Assembly (NCBI GenBank): GCA_000372785.1
Contig: KB889759.1
Coordinates: forward strand, 1-36,235
DNA: 36,235 nt
Source: a gamma proteobacterium SCGC AB-629-P17
GTDB taxonomy: Bacteria; Pseudomonadota; Gammaproteobacteria; PS1; Pseudothioglobaceae
Direction: 5' to 3'
Both the position numbers and the translations under genes were made by a program. The notes beneath the pieces were generated by a model that saw only the letters and a program-made list of their open reading frames with translations, was not told where the DNA came from and ran no database searches. The number at the start of each line of letters is the position of its first letter. Position 1 is the first letter of the stretch. Positions 28,421 to 35,238 of this stretch are shown here, one piece after another.

Positions 28421-29359
28421 TTAGTAACCTTTGACGCTATCATAAACCGGAAACGGCCGTTTCCCATCCTCCATTCGGCGAATATTTTCAGCAATCGTTT
28501 TTGCTGAAGATTGCGGATTGCTTTGTCCTGCAATATGAGGCGTAATGTAGACGGACGGGTGAATCCAGAGAGGACTATTTACAGACAAAGGCTCTTGTTC
28601 AAATACATCCATAGCCGCGGCAGTAATGTGTCCTTCATCTAGTAGAGAGCATAAATCTGCTTCGTTGACAATGCCCCCTCTACCCATATTTATAATAAAT
28701 GCACCTCTAGGCAAACGTTGAAGCTCTTGTTTTCTGAGTATATTAGTTGTGCCTTCAGTTAAAGGCAGTACGTTAATTAATATATTTGTCTTACCCAAGA
28801 AATCGCCTAACTGCTCATCTCCAAAAAAATATTTGATATCACCCAAAGATGATTTTTGATGGGCGCCCCATCCCAAAACCTTAAAACCTTGATTAACTAG
28901 TGAATCGCCAATACCTCTTCCAATATTACCCAAACCCATTATTCCAACTGTCCTATCTTCGGGCTGTATGGAGCCTTTCTGTTGCCATTTTTTGTCCTTC
29001 TGTTGTTTCATGTACAGAAAGTGGTCACTATGAAAATGCAACACCCAATGAAGAGCATGAAAACACATCTCGTGCGTTAATTTAGGGTCAACTAAACGAA
29101 CAATTGGTAAATCCACTGGTAAATCGGGATCACTGAGAATATGATCCACTCCTGCGCCTAAAGATAGAATTGCCTTTAAATTTGGGTATTTCTTTAAAAT
29201 TCCATGGGGATGCTTCCATGCCGCTACGTACTTAATTTCATTAACATCACCATCATCAGGATATACCCGAACATCCATCTCGGGCAACTCTACCTGGACC
29301 CATTGACGCCAAATTTTTTCATCTTCCCAAAATTCACTAACCGAAATTAATAATGCCAA
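28421..29359 (-). CDS. ghrA: Glyoxylate/hydroxypyruvate reductase A-like 2-hydroxyacid dehydrogenase
   Basis: A 312-residue D-isomer-specific 2-hydroxyacid dehydrogenase of the GhrA type. The NAD(P) loop is GIMGLGNIGRGIG near residue 140. The catalytic triad is Arg in NMGRGGIVNE, Glu in DVFEQEP and His in ITPHIAGQS. The start is a TTG: an in-frame stop lies just upstream and AGGAG at 29366-29370 is 6 nt before it, so no ATG start is possible. The AG of the preceding gene's stop codon forms part of that site, indicating coupling. It reduces glyoxylate or hydroxypyruvate to glycolate or glycerate, and fits a serine/glycine or C2-C3 hydroxyacid role. Confidence 0.85.
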   Translation of the reverse strand: MALLISVSEFWEDEKIWRQWVQVELPEMDVRVYPDDGDVNEIKYVAAWKHPHGILKKYPNLKAILSLGAGVDHILSDPDLPVDLPIVRLVDPKLTHEMCFHALHWVLHFHSDHFLYMKQQKDKKWQQKGSIQPEDRTVGIMGLGNIGRGIGDSLVNQGFKVLGWGAHQKSSLGDIKYFFGDEQLGDFLGKTNILINVLPLTEGTTNILRKQELQRLPRGAFIINMGRGGIVNEADLCSLLDEGHITAAAMDVFEQEPLSVNSPLWIHPSVYITPHIAGQSNPQSSAKTIAENIRRMEDGKRPFPVYDSVKGY

Positions 29360-29365
29360 AACTGA

Positions 29366-29370
29366 CTCCT
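29366..29370 (-). promoter_or_regulatory. Ribosome-binding site that decides the TTG start of ghrA
   Basis: AGGAG, 6 nt before the TTG codon at 29359-29357, overlaps the TAG stop (29371-29369) of the upstream gene. It supports a non-ATG start and translational coupling. Confidence 0.7.
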
Positions 29371-30268
29371 ATTTTTTGTTTCTCAGCTGTTGATTATGTT
29401 TTTCTTCAATTAATCGAACAACACTTAAATGAGGCGCCTCATCGCCGTACACCTTTATTGCTTCTTGATAAGTGTTATAAACTTTTTCCCCGAGTGGAAT
29501 TGAGATACCAAGATGCTGGCCGAGTTCGACAATCAGTTTCATATCTTTTTCAGCTAGCCCAAGTGCAAACGATGTATCGTAGCTTCCATCCAATACTTTT
29601 GGGATATAGTTTTCAACTACATAACTTTGAGAACAACTATTCATCAACACTGAATGAAGGGCGTCTAAGTCCAAATTAGCTTTTGCTCCCATCATTAGAG
29701 TCTCCCCAATACCTTGTGCAGTAAGATAATTTAAATGCAGTTGTACCAATTTGGTGACATAGCCTGATCCTGATGGGCCCATACGAACTACCTTATTTGC
29801 ATAAACTTTTAATAACGCTTCAAACTTTTGCAAAACTTCTTTTTCAATACCAAGAAAGGTAGTTAAAGTTCCTGCCTGAGCTCTCTCAGCTCCACCACTA
29901 ACTGGAGCATCAACAAGTGTCAGATGGGTAGGTGCAATTGCTTTAATTTTTTCCCAGTGTGACAACTCGTTTGTACTGGTTTCAAACCATGTAGCGCCTT
30001 CTTTTAAGGTTTTCAAAATACCTTTTTCACCTGTTGCTAAAAGATTGATCTCTTTTGAACTAGGTAGTGATGTAAATAACACATCACACTGTGGACACAT
30101 ATTTGATGTACCTTCTCCATCAATAGCTCCTTTGTCAATAAATTCAGTTAAGACTGTTTTATTAATATCAAATACAATTAAGTCATCTCCTGAGTCTTTA
30201 CAGTACGTTAATAAATTATGTGCCATACCAGCACCCATATTACCTAGACCAATAAATCCTATTTTCAT
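29369..30268 (-). CDS. 3-hydroxyisobutyrate dehydrogenase / tartronate semialdehyde reductase family
   Basis: A 299-residue beta-hydroxyacid dehydrogenase. The NAD(P) loop GFIGLGNMGAGMAHNL starts at residue 4. The substrate-binding segment is DAPVSGGAERAQAGTL near residue 122, and the catalytic Lys is in GYVTKLVQLHLNY near 172. The family oxidises 3-hydroxyisobutyrate, 3-hydroxypropionate or related acids, or reduces tartronate semialdehyde to glycerate. The neighbours (GhrA-like reductase, class II aldolase, enolase-superfamily dehydratase) suggest a sugar-acid or C3/C4 hydroxyacid pathway, but the substrate is not determined. It starts 9 bp after the oxygenase gene and overlaps the ribosome-binding site of ghrA. 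Confidence 0.82.
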   Translation of the reverse strand: MKIGFIGLGNMGAGMAHNLLTYCKDSGDDLIVFDINKTVLTEFIDKGAIDGEGTSNMCPQCDVLFTSLPSSKEINLLATGEKGILKTLKEGATWFETSTNELSHWEKIKAIAPTHLTLVDAPVSGGAERAQAGTLTTFLGIEKEVLQKFEALLKVYANKVVRMGPSGSGYVTKLVQLHLNYLTAQGIGETLMMGAKANLDLDALHSVLMNSCSQSYVVENYIPKVLDGSYDTSFALGLAEKDMKLIVELGQHLGISIPLGEKVYNTYQEAIKVYGDEAPHLSVVRLIEEKHNQQLRNKK

Positions 30269-30277
30269 GCGTTATAC

Positions 30278-31162
30278 CTAGTCAGTTAAATTGTCGGGTC
30301 GTTCTAAATTGCGCTCATGATGGATCTGCATTGAGCGTCCATAGAAAGCTTCAGCGTGATGAGGCCTGTTCACCAAGTATGGATTTTTTACATATGTTGG
30401 TAGGGCAATGATTCTTGGTGAGTCACCCCGAGTGACAGTGACCCTATGCAACGAATAACGCCCACTAAATATTTGTAAATCCCCCGTTTTTAATCTTAAC
30501 ACCTTTACTTTGTCACGATCACCTTCAAGTATGCTTTTTACACCCTCAAAGTTTTCATTGCCTGGTGAACGAATATCCGGGACATACTCAAAGTCCCCAC
30601 CCTTGTTGGATTCATTGACAAGTATGCTGACCGTAAAGTCATTACCATCAAAGTGCCATGGGAAATAGTCGCCATTGTTCATAATACTATATGGGTTTCG
30701 ACCTAAAGGTTCTGCCCATCGATAAATAGGTCCAACATTTAAACATTCAGAGACAAAATGCACTACTACGTCAGAATCATAGATTTTTCTGAGCACTGAA
30801 TCGCTTTCTAAAAAATCTGAATTTATAAATGAAGATGTTCTTTCTTCAAAAAAACGCTTAGGGTGATCCTTTGGCAAAGTAGTATCTTCTTCTGTAAGAT
30901 ATGGATTAACCAATGTATGTGCTCTTCTAGCCACACCCATAAGTCGGAATGCTTCATCTTTCATTTTCTTAATTGCCGAAGGTAAAATGAAATCAGGTAT
31001 ATGTGCGCACCCCCATTTTTTTATATCTAAATGACAATCTTCAACTAATGAAGCCCTATTTGGATTGGTTAAGTCATGGATTGGAAATTTCTCTAGATCA
31101 ATAAATTCATCTAAACGAATTTCTGCAGAACTATAGGCTGAAGGAACACTAATTTCCGACAT
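30278..31162 (-). CDS. 2-oxoglutarate/Fe(II)-dependent oxygenase (HalD/BesD- or PhyH-like)
   Basis: A 294-residue double-stranded beta-helix oxygenase. The iron facial triad is visible as His and Asp in FPWHFDGNDF near residue 170 and the distal His in GRYSLHRVTVTRGDSPR near 240, where the following Arg is the likely 2-oxoglutarate ligand. The surrounding pattern (WAEPLGRNPYSIMNNGDYF, FEYVPDIRSPGNENFEGVK) resembles the family labelled HalD/BesD-like. True halogenases replace the Asp with Gly; here Asp is kept, so hydroxylation or oxidative dealkylation is more likely than chlorination. It lies 13 bp after the class II aldolase and 9 bp before the next gene, so it is in the same operon. Substrate unknown. 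Confidence 0.75.
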   Translation of the reverse strand: MSEISVPSAYSSAEIRLDEFIDLEKFPIHDLTNPNRASLVEDCHLDIKKWGCAHIPDFILPSAIKKMKDEAFRLMGVARRAHTLVNPYLTEEDTTLPKDHPKRFFEERTSSFINSDFLESDSVLRKIYDSDVVVHFVSECLNVGPIYRWAEPLGRNPYSIMNNGDYFPWHFDGNDFTVSILVNESNKGGDFEYVPDIRSPGNENFEGVKSILEGDRDKVKVLRLKTGDLQIFSGRYSLHRVTVTRGDSPRIIALPTYVKNPYLVNRPHHAEAFYGRSMQIHHERNLERPDNLTD

Positions 31163-31175
31163 AATTCTTCCCTAT

Positions 31176-31913
31176 TTATTTTTTATAAGAGGGGTCCAGT
31201 CGGTCACAACGACGCAACAAAGCTGGCCACTCATAAATACCTGGAGCAAAAGCTTCATATTGTTCACAGGCTAACTTCCACATTTCAGGGCTAGTCTTTA
31301 CTCTAGATAGAGAGGAAGACTCCACTTGCAGGGCGACTTCGCACATACGAATTAAATAATACATTTTCATAAAACACTCGCCAGCCGTCTCACCAGCAGT
31401 TAAAAAGCCATGGTTTCGCATCACTAACAAGCCATGCTCGCCCATATTCCTAGAAATACGGTGACGTTCATCAGGATCAACTGATAAGCCTTCCCAGTCA
31501 TGGTATCCAACTTTGCCATAAAGCATGGATGAGTCCTGAATTAAGTAGGGTATTTCCCCAAAAACAGTTGCAGCAATCGCACTGGGTGGATGAGCATGGA
31601 AAACAAATTTATTATGCGGATGATTTAGGTGGATTGCACTGTGAATAATAAATCCCGCCGTATTAACATCCTCAGGCCCTTCCAAAACATTTCCATGTTC
31701 GTCAACCTTGATTAAATTTGAAGCACACACTTCTTCATAACTAAGACCAAAACGATGCATATAGAAATGATGATCTGAGCCTGGTACACGTGCGGTAATA
31801 TGATTCCAAATAGTATCATCCCAACCGTACATAGCGGTCAGTCTAAACATAGCAGCTAAGTCAACTTTGACTTTTTCTTGTTGCTGTTCTAAATTTAACG
31901 TAGTTTTGCTCAT
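31176..31913 (-). CDS. Class II aldolase/adducin-family protein
   Basis: From the ATG at 31913 (a TTG at 31925 is less likely) the product has 245 residues. The zinc ligands of class II fuculose-type aldolases are visible: His-x-His in VFHAHPPSA near residue 105 and a later His in MRNHGFLTAGET near 163. DDTIWNHITARVPGSD and the HRFGLSYEEV region are typical of the aldolase/adducin-like group that is common in bacteria and rarely characterised. Possible reactions are retro-aldol cleavage or decarboxylation of a hydroxyacid. It is the first gene of an operon with the 2OG oxygenase and two dehydrogenases, divergent from the enolase-superfamily gene. Confidence 0.83.
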   Translation of the reverse strand: MSKTTLNLEQQQEKVKVDLAAMFRLTAMYGWDDTIWNHITARVPGSDHHFYMHRFGLSYEEVCASNLIKVDEHGNVLEGPEDVNTAGFIIHSAIHLNHPHNKFVFHAHPPSAIAATVFGEIPYLIQDSSMLYGKVGYHDWEGLSVDPDERHRISRNMGEHGLLVMRNHGFLTAGETAGECFMKMYYLIRMCEVALQVESSSLSRVKTSPEMWKLACEQYEAFAPGIYEWPALLRRCDRLDPSYKK

Positions 31914-31984
31914 GTTATAAAACAATAGTTAAAATCCGAATTATAAACCAGAATTACCTAACTACTGTTGATAAAATAAAGTTG

Positions 31985-33064
31985 ATGAAAATTACCAAAA
32001 TAGCTACTCGAATTATAAATTTACCCTTTGAAAGTACTATTACAACCGCTGTCCACGAAATGTCATCAGTTGGTTGTGTTTTGTTAACTATTGAAACTGA
32101 CGAAGGGATAGAGGGACAGAGTTATTTGTTTAGTTTGAATGCTGCTAATATTCATTCCTTTGATGAAAAACTCAAAGGTTTTGAAATGCATCTGATTGGT
32201 AAAGACCCTCACCTTATCGAAGTTATTGAGCAAGAGATTTGGCAAACAATTAGTTCAGTTAAAAATACACATATTGCTATTGCAGCTCTTTCAACAATTG
32301 ATACCGCTATTTGGGACATTGTTGGTAAAACAGCTAACTTGCCTCTTCACCGACTTTTTGGAGCCTGCCGTGAAAAAATAAAAACTTATGCCAGTGGTGG
32401 ATTATGGCTATCTCAATCAATCGATTCACTACTAAAAGATGCACAAAACTTTCTCGACCAAGGTTTTCGTTCTATGAAAATTCGTGTTGGCAGTAATGAC
32501 TGGAAGAAAGATGTTGAACGTGTCAAAGAAGTCAGAAATGCTATCGGCATGGAAATTGAACTGATGGCAGATATCAATCAAGCACTGCAGCCTAAACAGG
32601 CGATTCAACTTGGGGAAAATCTGAAAGAATATGATTTGCTATGGCTAGAAGAACCAGTAGCATCTAATAACCGTGTTGGTCATGCTGAAGTTAGAAGCGC
32701 ACTAGCTACCCCAATAGCTTCGGGTGAGAACGAATACAGTCTATCCGGTATGCATGAAATGATTGAAGCCAAAGCTTGTGACATTCTAATGCCCGATTTA
32801 CAACGCATTGGTGGGATTTCTGAGATGCGCAAAGTTGCAGATTTGGCCGAGTCTTACAATCTACCAATTTCAACTCACGTCTTTACCGAACATAGTTTGA
32901 GTGTTGCTGGATCATCTTCTAATTGTCTTTCAGTAGAACATATGCCCTGGTTTTCTAAGTTGTTCAATGAACAAATCGTTGTTGTCAATGGTTTTATAGA
33001 TATACCTGAGCGCCCAGGAACAGGTTTTACTTTTAACGATACATATATAGAAGAATTTCTGTAA
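31985..33064 (+). CDS. Mandelate racemase/muconate lactonizing enzyme family (enolase superfamily)
   Basis: From the ATG at 31985 the product has 359 residues. The N-terminal capping domain (about 1-120) is followed by a TIM barrel with Lys-x-Lys-like FRSMKIRVG, metal ligands Asp in MADINQA, Glu in WLEEPV and Glu in ASGENEY, and a catalytic His in STHVFTEHS. This layout fits the mandelate racemase subgroup, which includes sugar-acid dehydratases and racemases. The substrate is unknown. The gene diverges from the aldolase operon by about 70 bp, so the two probably share a control region, and serine dehydratase follows after 14 bp. Confidence 0.87.
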   Translation: MKITKIATRIINLPFESTITTAVHEMSSVGCVLLTIETDEGIEGQSYLFSLNAANIHSFDEKLKGFEMHLIGKDPHLIEVIEQEIWQTISSVKNTHIAIAALSTIDTAIWDIVGKTANLPLHRLFGACREKIKTYASGGLWLSQSIDSLLKDAQNFLDQGFRSMKIRVGSNDWKKDVERVKEVRNAIGMEIELMADINQALQPKQAIQLGENLKEYDLLWLEEPVASNNRVGHAEVRSALATPIASGENEYSLSGMHEMIEAKACDILMPDLQRIGGISEMRKVADLAESYNLPISTHVFTEHSLSVAGSSSNCLSVEHMPWFSKLFNEQIVVVNGFIDIPERPGTGFTFNDTYIEEFL

Positions 33065-33078
33065 AAGGTAAAAGTATT

Positions 33079-34458
33079 ATGTTTATTAGTGTTTTAGATT
33101 TATTTAAAGTAGGAATTGGCCCGTCAAGCTCTCACACTATGGGTCCAATGGTTGCTGCCAACGACTTTATGCAATATGTCAGAGAATTTGCAAACGCCAA
33201 TCCAGAAATCAATAATTACCAGATTAGATGCACACTAAAAGACTCTTTGGCATACACAGGTGTGGGACATGGTACAGATCGAGCAGTAACGCTTGGTTTG
33301 CATGGCTATTTACCAAATACAATTATCAATGAGAAAATAAGTGAAGTGATTGAGCGTGTTTGTGCGGCAAAAAGTGTGCCTATCAATGTTAAACAAAATG
33401 CATCTTTCTTCTCAGAAAACGACATAATTTTTGATACCACAAATTCATTAAAACAAAACCCAAATGGATTGATTTTTGATCTCCTTGATAATACAAATAG
33501 GATACTCATATCTCATACGTATTTTTCTATCGGTGGTGGCTTTATATCAACTTTGGAAGAAATAGATAATATTGAAGCTCCGATTGCTTATGAGCCAAGC
33601 GAGTCTTACCCTTTCCCTTTTGACAACTCAAACGAGATGCTGGAAATGTCAGCAAAGAGCAACAAAACAATCTGGGAAATAGCAAAGGCCAACGAACTAC
33701 ACAATATTTCCGAGAAAGAACTCAACGATAAGCTAGATCAGATCTGGGCTGCAATGCGAAGTTGCGTTGAAAGTGGACTTTCAGCAGAAGGCATCTTGCC
33801 TGGTGGCCTAAACACAAAAAGACGTGCAAAAAAATTACATGAAAACCTTCAAAGCGACCCAGAAAATACAATCTTTAACGATTGGCTTTGTGCCTATGCA
33901 ATGGCAGTTAATGAAGAGAATGCTGCTGGTCATTTAGTTGTCACAGCACCCACTAATGGCGCAGCTGGTGTCGTCCCTGCAACTCTCTATTTTTGCTATA
34001 AACACAAATCAGCAACTGCCGAACAAATTCGCCAATTCTTGTTAACAGCTTCCGCAATAGGCGGTCTGATTAAACACAATAGCTCTATATCAGGCGCCGA
34101 AGTCGGTTGTCAGGGTGAAGTAGGTTCAGCTTCATCTATGGCTGCTGCAGGCCTCTGTTCAATAAGAGGAGGCACGAATGCCCAAATTGAAAATGCTGCT
34201 GAAATGGCGCTCGAACATCACTTAGGTATGACCTGTGACCCAGTCAAGGGTCTAGTACAAGCCCCGTGCATCGAACGCAATGGTTTCGGAGCGGTTAAGG
34301 CCTACACTGCGAGCTCCCTAGCGCTCAGAGAAAGTGGCGAACATTTGATTTCTTTAGACCAATGTATATCAGCCATGAAGAAAACAGGCCTTGACATGTC
34401 ACATAAATATAAAGAAACCTCTCTAGGTGGATTAGCGGTAAGCTTTATTGAGTGCTAA
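33079..34458 (+). CDS. sdaA: L-serine ammonia-lyase (iron-sulfur L-serine dehydratase)
   Basis: A 459-residue type II L-serine dehydratase with beta and alpha domains in one chain. The start VLDLFKVGIGPSSSHTMGPM is diagnostic. The cysteines expected to hold the oxygen-labile 4Fe-4S cluster are seen in EVGCQGEVGSAS, MTCDPVKGLV and QAPCIERNG. It deaminates L-serine to pyruvate and ammonia in the cytoplasm. Glycine from sarcosine plus a one-carbon unit can give serine through GlyA (not in the window), so this enzyme would close the route from creatine to pyruvate. AAGG about 10 nt upstream supports the ATG. Confidence 0.95.
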   Translation: MFISVLDLFKVGIGPSSSHTMGPMVAANDFMQYVREFANANPEINNYQIRCTLKDSLAYTGVGHGTDRAVTLGLHGYLPNTIINEKISEVIERVCAAKSVPINVKQNASFFSENDIIFDTTNSLKQNPNGLIFDLLDNTNRILISHTYFSIGGGFISTLEEIDNIEAPIAYEPSESYPFPFDNSNEMLEMSAKSNKTIWEIAKANELHNISEKELNDKLDQIWAAMRSCVESGLSAEGILPGGLNTKRRAKKLHENLQSDPENTIFNDWLCAYAMAVNEENAAGHLVVTAPTNGAAGVVPATLYFCYKHKSATAEQIRQFLLTASAIGGLIKHNSSISGAEVGCQGEVGSASSMAAAGLCSIRGGTNAQIENAAEMALEHHLGMTCDPVKGLVQAPCIERNGFGAVKAYTASSLALRESGEHLISLDQCISAMKKTGLDMSHKYKETSLGGLAVSFIEC

Positions 34459-34506
34459 ATGACATCTGATTTTTTCAATTAACGCAGAATTCACCTCAAA
34501 AAAAAA

Positions 34507-35238
34507 TTAATCTGTATCAACCATTCCTGCGCCCGCACCTGAGGCACGAGACTCGGCTGTTGATTTCACCAAACAACGCGAAAAATAGTCGTAAATGCCT
34601 GGCCAGTGCTCTCCGACCTTGACTCCGGTTTGGAGTATTTTTTCTTTTTCTTCAATTGTAACAAATTTCTTTAAAACCGCATTGGCGGGGTATTTTTTTG
34701 TTTCAACTAGGGGACGAATAATCATACTCCCTCCCTTGCTTGACTCTATCGGCTGCGTATTTGAACTAACCATTTCCCAAACTCCGGGCTCAGTAAAGTT
34801 TACTAAATACTCGTAATTACTCTCATCCAACCAGATTGCCTGCCAACCACTACATTGATTTGCTCCCATTGCTGCAATCACCAGTAGCGGTGAATCTACA
34901 TTTTTAACAATCAATTCAACACCTCGAGATCCGATATTAATCCAATCGACGACACTTACAGAGGCAATTAGAGAAGATAAATACACATTATTTGGATTAA
35001 CGAAATGAATCTGCGAATCAGACTTTTGCAACTCTACAGCCAAATCACTTGCATGACTATCAAGATTATTAAGCGCTTCTATACTGCAACTAGAAGGATC
35101 AAAACCGTTTGCTGCTATCCACATATTACTGCTTGCAAAATCCTCGGATATACCGATCGGAGCATTCACCCCAAATCCAGCACGAGTGAAGAAAAACAAC
35201 ACCTCATTAAGTGAAATAGTTAATTGTTCTGTTGCCAC
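34507..35238 (-). CDS. DUF3726-like protein of unknown function
   Basis: A 243-residue protein starting with GTG placed directly after the TAG stop of the preceding gene, so coupling is certain in outline. The opening LTISLNEVLFFFTRAGFGV followed by PIGISEDFASSNMWIAANGF resembles the DUF3726 family pattern (SLNEI, RA, G.P.G.AE, W.A.G) as I remember it; this is a weak, short-motif match. It has no signal peptide, membrane segment or known catalytic motif. It is not convincingly SoxG, although SoxG was considered. It forms a pair with the uncharacterised 568-residue protein, and by restoring the inversion the pair would follow ALDH and the M19 protein. Confidence 0.6.
   Translation of the reverse strand: MATEQLTISLNEVLFFFTRAGFGVNAPIGISEDFASSNMWIAANGFDPSSCSIEALNNLDSHASDLAVELQKSDSQIHFVNPNNVYLSSLIASVSVVDWINIGSRGVELIVKNVDSPLLVIAAMGANQCSGWQAIWLDESNYEYLVNFTEPGVWEMVSSNTQPIESSKGGSMIIRPLVETKKYPANAVLKKFVTIEEKEKILQTGVKVGEHWPGIYDYFSRCLVKSTAESRASGAGAGMVDTD

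Noticed and set aside
34507-35238. Sarcosine oxidase gamma subunit (soxG)
   Set aside because: Its size is near the soxG range and the sox genes are in the window, but no SoxG motif was recognised and the N-terminus fits the DUF3726 pattern better; it is also coupled to a different gene.
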